A DNA stretch of 64,000 nucleotides, from NCBI GenBank assembly GCA_023333565.1, contig JAJKFH010000374.1:5084001-5148000 (forward strand). The letters are read 5' to 3'. Made by a program: the position numbers and the translations under genes. Source of the DNA: Puffinus mauretanicus. Taxonomy: Eukaryota; Chordata; Aves; Procellariiformes; Procellariidae. The notes beneath the pieces are model-generated. The model was not told where the DNA came from, made no database searches, and was given only the letters and a program-made list of their open reading frames with translations. This document shows positions 48,002 to 61,604 of this stretch, in pieces; the stretch's first letter is position 1; each line of letters begins with the position of its first letter.

Positions 48002-51000
48002 CTTTAAAAAAAGAGGGGAGGGAAGGAAATTTCAGCTAATTATTCTGAAGTTACCTAGTTCTCTCCACTAAAAGAAAAGCACAGTCTGCACAATAGTTTG
48101 CATGCTCAAGAAAGGCCTATTCATATGCTGGGCAAGAAAGATAATCAAAAGACTTGGCTAAAATGCTGAAGAATTTCTGGCAAGAATTAATGAAGAAATA
48201 GATTCAGCCAGTTTTAAACAGACAGTTTAACACAGAAAAGGAATACTGGAAGAAATATGAAAGGAATGACAGCAATGATTGTATTGCTTTCATTCAAACA
48301 TAATTTGCTCTACAGAAGAATCCAGTGGGGAGAGGGGATGAACACTGAGGAAGAGCACTTCTCCACTCCATCCTGACATACTTGTCTGCACATTTGCTGT
48401 TACCACAAAACCACACGGGGATATGGTGAAGGCACCATAAAAGGTGCCTGGTGGCATTTTTGCCCAGGATGTGTTCAGCAAAGAGACTCTTTGGTTTACC
48501 CAGTGGGAAAGAGTCTGCCAGTCCTTGGACGTCTCTGAAAAATCTCTTGGAGAAGCTGTGATCTAGGGATGTACATTAGGATAAGGAAAAACATATTTTT
48601 GACTTGTATTGTGGAAGCTGACCTCATCCTCTGTCAGGACATGGCACCTTTGACCACTATTTTCCTAGTCTCGGGCTCTGCCAAGACACTTCCCAGAAGC
48701 CTGCATCATACTGTGCTATTTCAATCCCAGCTCTATCTGGAGGAGATAGTGGCAGTGTTAATAAGGTGTTTTCCAAAATGAGCACAAACTCTGGCAGAGT
48801 TCAGAAATTAAAGGGTTTTCTTCCCATTTTCTTCCCACTGGGCTAATGAATCAGAGTGCTCCTCAAAATGAGCAGCCAGCATGAAATTATACTCTGCATC
48901 TGCACCATGGGTTTGTTCTACATATGATACAGCAGTGCTAGCATTTGTGCCTTTTGTTTCTGATAAATCTATAGATCCCATGTTTTACACAAGTTACCGT
49001 TCTTCAGTACCAGCAGAAAAGTAAGTGTAAAATGTAGCACTTTGGTATAGCTGTACACCTGTGAGGTGAGCATATTTTACAATATTAACAACAACAACAA
49101 CAAACTATTTAAGTCATTATTTAAATTGCTACCAGTTCCCAAAAAAGATGAGCTTGACTTCCATTCTGCCTCAACCATAACAAACAATTTGAATTTTTAC
49201 GCCAGTTACCATTTAGAATATGAAATAGGGAATATTCATGTTAGCCAAAGCCCTGCCTTATTAGCTCATTATAATGTCTTGAGTAACTTGATTTTCTGGG
49301 CCCCTCAGCCCAGCTGTATGGAAGTTCACCCAACCTTTTGATCTAAGGACAAAACACATTGTGCAAGTTCTAAGGGCTATTATAATTGAGAATTATATAC
49401 GAAGCAGAATAATATCAATTTGTTTTTCAGACCATAATAATAACAAAGCAAAACCAAGAACAGATAGGTTTTACAGACTATCCATGCATTTCAAAGTGTA
49501 TCTGAAAAGAAGTGGCACTATCTCAATTTTTCAGATTTTCTTCTCCACTGTGCCCTTTCACTCCCAGCTCTGCACAATGCCTCTCTGTAGTCCCTGCGAC
49601 TGGTTGCATCACTGGGTACAGTGGTGGGTCCTTTATCTGTTAAGTTTTGCCACAAGACTATAAAGAGATTTGTGGGGGGAAAAAACCAACAAGCCAACTG
49701 ATTATCATCCACAACCACACCCTAAGTGAGAAAGTAATAAAAAAAACAGCAAGAATAATCTGATGTTGTTTTGATCCTCAGGTCCGCACCAATACCTTCT
49801 ATGTTGTCTCATGCCTTTCCAGTACTTTGGTTAGCAAGCATGTGATCCTCTGAAGCAAAGCAAAGGCAACGGAAAGATGTGAGAAGAGTCTCTGTTTTTA
49901 TGGTATTTCTGGGAAAACATTTCCCATTTCTTTTAGGATGTTTAAAAGTCCTGTGTTGATAAAATCGGGGTTTCTTAAGAGCGTACCACCTCTTCCCCAT
50001 CTGCAGTTATAATTTTTCCCTTTCCTGTAATTTAGCTTTTGAATTGCAGAAACCACATGTGATTCCACAAATAAAGTATTAACACTTCTGGTAAGTTTGA
50101 GAGAGACAGACGAGAAGACCTCCTTGAGAGTCCATGTGAAAAACACACAGAAATCACCTGACAAAATTTCTTTCTAAATTGAGCAAGTTTTATAAAATAA
50201 ATTGCTTATTTGGTCCATATGCCCAGAAATACAGAAGAAACATTAAGAGAAGGTGACTTTATAAATGTAAGCATCTGTGTAATTTTATTTTCTAGAAAGA
50301 TCAATAAACTGTTATTTGATTTGATATGTGGAAGTGTCAAATCTGGGAAGTGAAATAATCCTTCTTTCCCAAACTAAAATCAAAAGTACATTCTTCTGCT
50401 GCCAAAGAACCATATGTTCAGATTTACAAATATTTGAAGAATACAGAGGTGGTTCTAGAAAAGACAGGTTTTTAGCTTTGTCTGTAAGACAATGACTAAT
50501 AGCAGGGAGGATAAAAATAACAATATGCTAATGCAGCTAAACATCCAAAGAAAGTTCCTGAGAACTAGATGAAATAGTGTGTATATCCCAAGAGAAATAT
50601 TGGCACCTCTGCTGCAAAGGCAAATACAGCATGGTGAAAAATCTTGACATTGCTAGAGGATGGCTTAGACAATGACTTGAGATTTTTCCCTTCTTGACCT
50701 TAACAAGTTCCTCAACATGGGTGATAATGTTTAAAATGCGAATGTCCTTCAATTTGGCAGCACCCCAGTAGGTCTGGGGGAAGACACTTAAGAAAGCGAT
50801 TCCCTAAATGAATGTAAAGTTCATAATTTTACTTCTTGCTTTGGTAACTGTTTTCAAAATTCCTTCCTACAAAATAAATCAAGACAATCACTTGCTGATA
50901 GGGTGCAGACAGTCTTCAACCCAGAGTGACTCCTGACTGAGAAAGACTAGATATACATAAAAAAAGGGAAGAAGTGATCAAAACAAAGCACTTGTTTTTT

Positions 51001-54000
51001 CCTTCTTGACCGACTGACTTTGCTTTCCTAAGCAAATGACTTTGACAGGTGTTTACTTTGCAAAATTAAAATATCTTTTAATTGTCTGACCTTGCCAGAT
51101 TCCAACCTGTCAGCCAGCTACAAAACACAGGAGCAGATTTACCAAGGAGGTGAAGGGGACAGTAGCTCTGACACCAGCAACACGTAAGCTCTGGGTCAAG
51201 CAGCCTCAGGCTGCCCACACAACTATGCACCTCTGCATTCATTCCCCCACGTAAGTGGTGCCTGCAAGCAGCACTGGCCGTACCTTACTACACCCATGTC
51301 TGAACATCATTACCAAACCATTAAATAATTTGGAAGCTTAAGTCCCTGATGAACAATAAAATGCCAACCTGCATTGTAAGTTGTTTGGTTTTTTCCCCAT
51401 CCACAGGCTTCTTAATGTTTTGTTGACTTTACAAGTGTTCAGTAGCAAAAGGGTTAATAATTCCTGTATGGTAAACAGTATTATGTTATAATGGCTGTAG
51501 AACATCTCATTATGATCAGCCTCGTGACTCACTGCAAGGAAAGAAGGCTTTGGTTCTCTTTATTGTTTCATCTTTTCATTTTTCTGTTTAAACCATTTTG
51601 GCCAAATCCACCAGGTAATATCATGTTACTCATGCCTGGGGGAAAGGCACCCATCCAGCTGCTAAAGGACTTTGATACTGCAAACTATTCATGACCGAAA
51701 CTGTGCCACAGAAGCAGGAAGAAGATCTGAGTGTGTTACACACCTTTCAAAAAGAAAGGCAGATGACGACTTTAAGAAATGGATCTGAGCAAAAGCCTTC
51801 ATTTTGACATTTCTGAGTACTTCTCTATTTTGTCTCTTGACAGAAATTAGCTCAGAGCTTCATGGCGTGACTGTTTCTGTTACCTGAATACATTAATTTA
51901 CATTTAATTCAGATAGCTCTACTTTACACTTCAGTCTGTAGCCCAGGCATACCCTTAACATGGTCACACGTTCCAAGGGGGTACTTGCTTCCTTGATGTA
52001 GCCAACACTAGTCCCTCAAAGTAAGCATTGCTAAGTTTTCTGTTGGCATAGCTGGATCTATTCTAGGACGTTTGCTGGGAAAGTAATCTACATAACGTCC
52101 ACCAGACATTGATATACAGGCAGGTAGTACTTCAGACTTGGCCTTTAAAGATCAGCCAGGTCAAGAGGATGCCAGTTGCAAAACCTGTAGTGTCTCTGTA
52201 TTCAGAAGCAATGATAGAAAAGCAGAAAGCGCAGATAGACAGAACCTGGGAGAAATCACGGACCAGGTTGTCGTGCAGTTATCTCTCCATGACAAAGGTT
52301 ATATTTTCACATACTTTCTGTGACGTCCGTATCTGGTCATTTCCTTGCATTTCTTTTCCATATCCAAGTCACAACAACTGTGTCTGTACACTTTTTTTTT
52401 GGTGGTCTGTCACGTTTCTGATCCTCCCAAGACAGATAGCGTAGTTTAAAGCGAGTGGGCTATTGTTCTGAAGGGATACAACCAGACTCCTATTTCCAGC
52501 CTGGCCACTGACCTGCTACGTGGCTCTGGGGAAAACGCCGCATTGCTTTCACTCCCGCAGTTTCTGGTTCTCTTCCCGCTTTTTGTAATTATTGACTATA
52601 AGAGTGTTAAATGTGGAGCAGTGATTGTTCCTCTGTATAGCATCCAGCACGTTTCTAGGACTCTCACAGGGTACAGTGTAAGTGTGTAAATGTCACAGAG
52701 TTGGATATAAACCTATAAACTGATTCGATGAATATTTCTGTTATAACTATGCACTTGCAAAGAGTTTCAAGTTTGGTACAAGCCACGAAGCCAGGCCTGT
52801 TTTTATAAGCTTTCCTGTTTATCACAGCTCTGTTAATGGTGGAAGGTCAAATGTGTCACTGCTGCAGACATCAGCGTAACTTTCTCTAGGCAAACAAAGC
52901 TACTGTAGAAAAGTGCCACGGAAATCAGTAGCAAGAATCTCCGACTCAAAGCACAGAAAGCTTCTTGTCTATGGGAAGTTACTACCTGCTTATTTTGCAC
53001 AGAGGATATCCCTGTGGGGATAACAGTTATTACCTCCACATGCTTCCTGGGTACCTATGCTATCAATCAGCGTATGGTAACATTAAGGGAATACCTAGAA
53101 ATGTCCTTGCCCAGCTTGCAGGATGCTTTCTTCCCATAGGCTTCAGAATAGACTTTGGAGACAGAAGAAGAGGCAATTACCTTGCCTCTTTGCAAGAGGA
53201 TTATGGGGAGAGGCTGGAAAGCCCCAAAACCCTTGAGCACCAACACCCAACAGGCTGGAAGGTACATTTGTAAGCATTCCTGCAGATTTTGAGTGTCTCT
53301 GCAAGATCTGACGTGTGGAAGAGATGACTTGCCCTCTACTCCTGCTGCTGAACACACCACATACAAAAATGTAACAGAAATCTAGTTCTCCAGTGTGTTG
53401 AACTGTTAATACAAAAGTTATGATTTTAACTTCATACTTTATGGCACAGCTAAGAGACTTTTCAAAACCATCACAGACTAAGTAACCGCAAGAGAAGGTG
53501 CAAGATGAAAGACTGAAGTCACAGACCTGATCTCTACGGTTCCCTTTTTTACTCCTTCTCCTCCCACCTGCCAGGCTTCTCAGATCATGTTGAATGGATT
53601 CATCCTTAGATAACTTTTGAGTTCATCATACTCTGTCATATTCCATCACTACATCCCTTTGAACTTGGGTATCTAAATTTAGGCCATGTAAATCAGTGGC
53701 CTGATTAAACCTAGTGCAGTTTTATCCCAAATCTGCGGTAGTTCTAAGCTGAAGTACTAAATAGGCTGTTCCCAGCAGTGGGTTAATGACTACTTAAATA
53801 TGATTCCTGTTGCTTGGTTAACTATTGCAAATTCATCACAGGTCCCAAAAGAAGTTTAATTGTCAAAAGAAGTTAAATCAACTGACGTTACAAAGAAGTT
53901 ATATCACAGAGCTTCCAGCTCTATTTAAAACACACTGAATTTCCTCTACATTCAATTAATTTATCCCCACGAGTCTCTAATCTTCATAGGCACTGCTATA

Positions 54001-57000
54001 TTTCATTTTAAATGGAAGCCATCATGCAGATACTAAAGTGAAGATGAAACACAAGCAAATTACGACTCAGTCTCTCACAGCTAGATTGCAGCAGCCCTCA
54101 TACTGCAAGAAAACTGTTGAAAAGGACTGTCCTCGATGTACTATCCTAAAGGACCCTAACAGTTTTTTTGGACTTTGTTTGTTGATATTTTGACATTTTC
54201 TTATTATTCCACAACTACACAAACATATGTATTTATGAGAAGGTAGGACTACTGCATTTCAGGCATTGGTGCTCACCGTGCTTCATTGCCCTAAATTATT
54301 TGCCTTGTGTCTCCTTCACTGACATTGCCTCTTGCTGCTTGGAGAGGGAAGAGAACATCTTCCCAACAACTGAGCCTGACCTAACCATTAAGAAACTGAT
54401 ATCAGAGTACCCATAAGAACAGTGGTAGTTGCAGCTAGAAGTTTCATTGCAACCAGCTATGTATGATGCTACCTGAGTGTCTTTTTTTGTCTCACCTGTT
54501 TTCCGCTCCTCTGTTTATCTTTATTCAATTGGAGAAACTAATTAAATGAAGCCTGAAATTCAGTCAGAGCCCTGTCATTATTCCTTGAGTAAAGAAAATG
54601 TTCGACATAACAAAAACAGATTGCAACTTAGAACCTTCCTGCATGATCTAATTTAAAAATACTTAATATTTTTACTGTGTTTTGTTTATTGAGTAGTTAA
54701 AACTCTGGCTTAGGGGGAAAAAAAATATTTCAGATGTGATATGGAATAACTGAAACAATATTTCAGCAACTCATAATTAAGGTACAGTTGACTTTCCTTT
54801 TCCTTGTACAGATCTCAGCTATGCCATCTGCTCTCGGCTATAACTACAGTTTTGGAAAAGTTTCTTACATGTTCTGCAGTCTGTACTGTGCAGTAGGTTA
54901 GGCTATCAGAATGGATCTGGCTAGTCTTAAAACAAAACCAAGCCTCTGTAACACACCTCATGCACAAAACCGGTAAATTAGATTTCTACAGCAGATGTCC
55001 ATATTCAGAAAATGTGCTTGCCAAATACACTGTTTTAGTCTGTGAACACTTAAAAGTTAGTGTACTAATACTCTTAGACAGAATTACATTCAAGAACAAA
55101 CACACAACCTATCCAGAAATCACCAAAACATTGCAGCAAAGATAGATATATAGCTCTGAAATATAAGTGCCTATAGGCCTGGGTCTCCAATTAATACCAT
55201 TTTATCATTGGAACAGCAGATTCCAAATTAGACATAGTTCATGCAAGTCACGGACAAGGTTGTTAGTGTCTTGAAGAAACCGTTAGATCTCCACATCAGG
55301 TAGGTATTAAGTGGCGATAAGTTAGAGGCAATAAGGAACTTTAAAAGGGAATAAAACTCTCCTAGCTATACTTAGAATACTCTAAGAAAAAGCATTATTT
55401 ATCATTTAAACCCAGCTTTCTTTGATTTTTTTTCAGTATAGAAGGCTACTTTAGAAAGAAATTGAAGTAAATGCGTATTGTTCTTGTAACATAGTTATAA
55501 AAAATGGAGTTCTTCTCTTACGTGTTAAACAATGGTAGTGAACGGGTTGCAAAACTATTACAGAAAAGAAGGCTTTTTGATTCAAACCCATTTGAGAGTC
55601 ACAGATCTAGAAAGCACGTGTTTTTCCTGAAGATCAGTTCATGTGCTTCCATTAGCTGGCCAGAAGGTGGTACATTAAGACTGATGTAGTTAGAGGAAGT
55701 CCTCAAGACTTTTACAAGATTTAGACAAGACTATGCCTGTTCAAAGAATTCACAATATATATGTGACATAATACTATTGTTTTATAATTAGGAATCACTT
55801 GAGCCAAGTGAACAGATCTCAGGTAAGTGGTGGAGAAAGCATTAAAACCTGCTTGTTTTTCCTTAGAACTTAATTCTATTAAACAAACATAATATACTCA
55901 TAAAGTAAACATCTTAACAACTAAACATACCTACATGATTCATTACAAAGCAACTTCGTTTCCATCCCTGAAGACATAGCACAGATACAACTGACATACT
56001 TTTAGCACTATGTCATCTAACTTTGTTCTCAGCAAGGTGTGCTCAGTCCAGAGGTTACCAAGACTATGACTTCACCCCCAGCCTTTGTCACTGTCATTAC
56101 CAGTGGAGTACTTACGCTCCCAGTTTGGCTAGGCTAGACAAAGCCCGTGTGTGAGGGGACAGAGGAGAGCTGGGAAACACAAAGCTGAACCTGTTCCAGC
56201 AGAGGGATCGATAAGAGAGTGACAGGTTCTCTGGAGAAGAACAAATCCCTCTGCTTCATCTTTTATCCAGAAGGAGAACAAGGAGCGAACGAGAATAACG
56301 GAAGACACGCACATGACTTTTTTCAAAAGCAATTCCTTTCAAAGTACATTGGCTAAGATAAACAAAGTCAGTTTGCCTCTTTGGACTTTGCTTCTACCCA
56401 CAGAGGTCTGCCTCCCTCTGATTTTAATCAGCAGTACATAGAGCATATCCTTCAATAGTGGAACTGCCACTGAGATGAGACCACGGAGCTCGTGAAGAAG
56501 TATTCTGAGAGCAAATAAGGAAAGAGAAATGCTCCTACTAGCCCAGGATGTTTCAGGAAGTTCATGATATTTGGTAACCAGAATAAATCTGTAGCCAATC
56601 CTACAAACGCAAAGACTATCCCACTCCATCTTGGAGGAGCTGATACTAGCATGTGTTAAACAAGCTCTCTTTGGCAAAGAGCAGTTACATAAATCTCATA
56701 CACAGACAATACATTACTTCATTATGTCATAATTTTACAAGCAATACATAATGGACTGGTAGCAAAATACAGAGGTTTGCAGACCTCTTAAGTTTTGTCT
56801 TCAGTGCTTGAGATAGTACCATGTGGAATTAGCCTGATATTTGCAGTGCCAGACTGCAGGTGAAAACGTGCCAGCTAGTGGATCCTCTCAGAGTTTGGGG
56901 TCCCATTAAGCGGCATAACCTTTGACTGCAAAGCAACGCACTATGGCCTCATGCATCAAGTTATGGACCCAAAAGGCAGCTGCAGTATTGCATAAGCATG

Positions 57001-58367
57001 AGGGTCTCGCTCTGTTGAATAAATGCGAGAAATGTTCCCATAGACATAAGAAAACTGAAGGCAGGAGACCATCATGGGCGTTAGATGTCTGAAACAGTCT
57101 GGGTTTGCTATTGCCAGTCTGTCAATTCAGAAACTCTACTGGTAGTGACCACAAATGGCAACACCAGCTGATGACAACTTGGTAGCTGGTGCAAAATAAT
57201 TGGCTGTCTCTGATTCCTAGGTGGGCAGTTCCTGCAGACTGAAGCCAACATCATCCCAACTATCTGCTCAGTCCTGTGCTGATTCTGTAGCAAAAAAATA
57301 CAAGTCAGTACACAGGGATGTCAAATAAGCCTGTACCAGTGCTCAGTTCACTGCTTACAAAAATAAACACTGATGTCCATATCTGCACATCATTTAGGAG
57401 GAGGCAGGACAAGGTGTGTCAGGAAGAGAAGGAATGTGTTTTGCTTGATGACTGACATAAAGAGGTACAAAATTAAAATTTGTATTGATAGAAAAAGATT
57501 TAAACCTCTATACTCCAGAGAAAAAAGTGATGGGGGAAAGAGGAGAAAAAAGAGACATTTATTATTTTACGTCTTCAAAACGCACTATTGCCTAACACTT
57601 CTGGCTCCCCACAACATTTAAAAATAGTAGCACTAACTTCCTCATTCCTGCACCCAAGGCATTTCCCAGGATCAAGTTTTATATCATATCAAGTCAGCAG
57701 CTCACATCCTGTCTGCCAGATTTGCCTGCATATCTCAGGTTATCCGGGCAAGAGGTAATCTCATATTTATACTGCCATTACCCTGAGCAATATCAAAATG
57801 ATTTACAAGTTATGCCACTGCTGTTATTTAAGAAAAACCAAAGACTCATTTCCCAATTTCTAATGTAAGACTCTTTGGAAACTTTAACTTCAGCTACATA
57901 TTTTAATAATTTCGTTACCTGATTAACTGTAAAAACAGATTTGCTCCATAGACAACACAGCTGATACATACTTATAAATTATGGAAGTTAACAGTGCTCC
58001 ACTTTTGCCTGAAGCTTATGCTAACATTTTTCTCCCCTGTAGCTTGTCATGCAAACATTTTCTGTTTAAAGTGCAGAGAAGACCATGTAACTATGTGAGG
58101 GTAGCCAGTTTGGCCAGTCCTTCTTGACTCAAAGCATGTGGGAGCTCCAGACTACAGTGAAGTTTTATGAATTAACACGTGAGGTGCTCAATGCAAAGGT
58201 GAGAGGAGCTACAGCAAAGCCATGTGTAGATAAAGTTCTTTTTTTTTTTTAATTCCTCAGGCTCTTGGCTAGCCATGAGCACCATAGGCCCCCTGGACTC
58301 CTACCACGATGATTATCTAATCGTCCAAGGAAAGAGCCATCTATCCTGCTGTATTTTAAGTACTTAC
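48002..58367 (-). other. STON2 intron
   Basis: 10.4-kb intron. It contains a short (AAC)n repeat near 49,087 and otherwise unremarkable AT-rich sequence. A weak exon-like pair near 56.1 kb was rejected. No other coding segment was found. Confidence 0.8.
49087..49104. repeat. (AAC)n microsatellite
   Basis: Five to six tandem AAC units on the plus strand. Confidence 0.8.
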
Positions 58368-58440
58368 CTGAGGTGCCTGATTTAGCAGTCTCATCATTAG
58401 AAGGTATCCCATCATCCCTGAAGTGCTCTTCATGACTGGT
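58368..58440 (-). CDS. STON2: STON2 73-bp internal exon
   Basis: This exon is too short to stand out as an open frame. It encodes TSHEEHFRDDGIPSNDETAK then SGTS and leaves in phase 1. Joined to the large exon it gives SGTSDNSSSLQEDEEV, where human stonin-2 has SGADSTDNSSSLQEDEEV. The acceptor is TTCACTCTAG/ACC and the donor CTCAG/GTAAGT, both good. It enters in phase 0. The region is the poorly conserved, acidic N-terminal part of stonin-2, so similarity is only partial, and the assignment rests mainly on splice sites, phase and the shared junction. Confidence 0.8.
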
Positions 58441-61400
58441 CTAGAGTGAATTTAAGACACAATCCCTTTCTGAAGAGGACTTTCTTCCTCCATTACTATA
58501 GAAATTTTTTTGACACGTAACACAAAGGACTGAAGGAGACTAGCTGGAAATAGTCTGAGAAAACAGAAAGGACAGCCTGATCTTCGTGTAATGCCTGACC
58601 CATGTAGATGTCGCTGAGGATGCACCTGCCAAAGCAACACCCCCACCTTCAACAAATAATGATAATTACAGGTGCTTGAGAAGCAGCATGATGCAAAGGA
58701 TATGACACAGGAATGGGCTGCAAAAGACCTAGGTGCTAATCTGAACGATGTGATTGTGTGACCTTCAGCTAGTAATTTATGCCCTCTGTTCCACCAGTTT
58801 TCTCTCTGTAGCAAAGCAAAAATACTGATGTAATGGAAGTGTTAATGGCTGTTGTCAAGTGTGTTTGATGAATAGGCTATCATAAGTCATGTGAAAGCTT
58901 GTGGGCTTTCTAGGGACCATGCAGGATAAATGGAATAAGCGAGGGAGCTCCGGTAGGGAATAAAATAAATGGAGACAGTAGAAGCTGTGGCCCTTGGCTG
59001 AGCAAAACTTAACTCATACGTGCCAAAGAATTTCCTTGTGTACTGGCTGCTTGCAAGTAGGTATATCTGGATCAGAACAAATAGAAAGGCGGAGGAACTG
59101 CAGTAGAAGGCTAAGACTGGATGCTTAAGTACAGGACTGGCTGCAAACTGCAAGGAGAAATGCTGGGAATTTGCTTCTTACTGTTTGTTCGTCCCATACG
59201 CTGAGAAACAGAGCACTGTGCACATTATTTACAAGCAAGAAGGATTCCACCAAAAATACTGGAGGCAAGCCAAAAAGGCTTCTAGTACCAGTCAGCAATA
59301 CTCTCTCCTGAGATCCAAGTATGACAAATACCGCTTTTTCTAAAGAGAGAGTGTGTATGGCACGGCTCCCTTTGCCAAGACTGACCTGATATTAATTTGG
59401 GGAAAAACTGATGATGGATAGAAAGAATATCTCTTACCAGCTCTCAGTGGAAACTATTATATGCATTAATGATTTAAAATACAGTTATTTTTAATGCACC
59501 TGCCTTGCACAACGTTGGAACACTAAAAATTATGATCTGGCAGACATGTTCTTATACAAAAACAACATACAGAAAATATCCCTATTATTTTGTTAGAAAA
59601 ACAGTCTTTCGTGCCTCATTTTGCTTTGGGAAGGCTGCAAGGACTGGGACAAAGAAAGGCCTGAGACACCAAGATCGAGTGGTAAGGTGGGCTGGAGAAC
59701 ATTTATAAAACGAAGAGAGATTTGGGAGTTCTTCCAGGAGTGTAAGGTGAGCATGGGGTTGCTCCTCACCTTGTGACTGTAGGGGCATGAGGACTACTTA
59801 TACCCGCTCTTCTAAACTGTGCACCTGAAAGACCTACATGTTTGCTCAGGTAGAAATCGGGATGACAAAAGTAGGGCCTATGGGGTGCTCAGAGATCCCA
59901 AACAGGAAAAGCTTTGCATTGGGTGAAAATACTGAGAAAAACCCTGGAGTTTCCAAACAGTTACCGAGACCTTGGAAAGCAGACTCTTGCTGCAATAGAT
60001 ACTGAAACATGCTTGTTACAGTCAAATAGGCACCACTTTATGCTGGAAATAAACTTAGAATTTGTCTCCAAAATCCATATTACGCTGTTGCTAAAGCAGT
60101 TGCAGGGTTGAGTCAGGGTGCTGCACTGCTGTTTCTCAACTCTTGACGCCTTTAAAGATGTGGTTTGGATATACGCTGAGCACGATGGTTAAGAGAGACA
60201 GGACATAGTAAGAAGACATATTCCCACTGGTGATAACCTAACTTTAGCCTCCTTTATGGTGACACTTAAAGACTGTTCTCAGTTTTTGTCCGTCCAGGAA
60301 AACTACAATGATGTTACAAGGGCTGTCTTGGAGAGTGTTTCTAACAGCACGGCTGTATCGGCAGAGCGTGCCTGCCCTGCCAGTCTGACTAGAACAACCA
60401 CACTAACGAAAACTTCGGCCAGCTTCGGAAACTCACGGAGCTGACCCAGCTCACCCTTCGTACGCTCATAACAAAAGGACTCCCAAGGATGGCGGAAGAC
60501 AGAAAACTTGTCAGCATGTTCATCTAACTACATTTCAGTTAACTGCTCCCGCTATAAGGCCCCCTGACCCAGTCTGAGAGCCTTGTTACCATCCCGTGGT
60601 GCTATCAGCACCTCATCTCCAACCTCAAGGCAGCTGCCGACCAGCCCAGGAGGCTGTTATGAGGGAATGGCTTGTTTTACGACGTACTGCTCTGATTGAT
60701 GAGGCCATTCCCCGCCTTTCCACACTCATCTGTTCCAGGTCTGGGACTCCCTTAGCGCAGCCTTTTCCTTCAGCCCAGGCTCCCACCATAAAAGCCCAGC
60801 TGTTGTGCAGCTATTCACAATTGCAGGAAATCAACAGAACCAAATATTGGACTGTTATCTTTTTTATGTCATTTGGAGTTTTGTTTTGCCTTTTTGTATG
60901 TGTGTGTGGAGCCACCACGGTACCCGGGATTATTCAGGGTCACTCCACAGAAGCAGCCAAACAGAAACGATCCAACAAGCCATTTCTTCCTCTCTCCCTT
61001 GGGCCATGCTGGTGTGATTACAGCAAACAGAAAGGCATGGGCCTCACTGCTAAATGTGAGAGTTTGACCAAAAGAGACCCACGCGTGAAGAATGGAAAGA
61101 CGTAATTCACAATGTTATCACAGCACTCTGTGGTGAGAAGTGAAGAGGAAACCCATGCTTCCTTCCTCTCCGCACAAATTGTAACTTCCCATCTTCCCAT
61201 CTCTAGCAGGCATCTTCCCTCCAAGCTACGATTCTGCCTGGGGGCAAAACACAGGGTATACAGGGCCCAAATTCCCTTATGCTAGTCCTGCATAACTTCT
61301 CAACCACGCTGATTTCTTTTCTTACCGTTAAGTTTTAGCTTCCCCCATCACTGCCTAGTCTTAGCTGCGTGTCCTCTTTCTTCCCCAAATGATGCTCCCT

Positions 61401-61570
61401 ATTCTTTTGATGGGGGTGCAGAGGGGGAGGAATTCAGCTAGTGGCTTTGCCAAGTCATCTCTTTTTCTTTGTAAGATAGAGACAAAGAGTGGAAAACATT
61501 AAAATAATCCTGTGGAGAAGTAAAGAGGAGACCCCAAATGTCAGCCATCTCAGTGAGCTCCTTGCCATAT

Positions 61571-61604
61571 ACGTGTATACACATACATACACACACACAT
61601 ACAT
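61571..61604. repeat. (CA)n/(CATA)n microsatellite
   Basis: TACACATACATACACACACA-type alternation over about 34 bp. Confidence 0.8.

Noticed and set aside
54485..54600. Donor-like ACAG/GTGAGA on the minus strand
   Set aside because: All three frames upstream contain stops close to the only nearby acceptor.
56129..56190. Exon-like pair CCCAG ... GTAAGT near 56.1 kb on the minus strand
   Set aside because: In the phase needed between the STON2 exons at 58,368 and 48,001 it contains a stop, and no protein similarity was seen.
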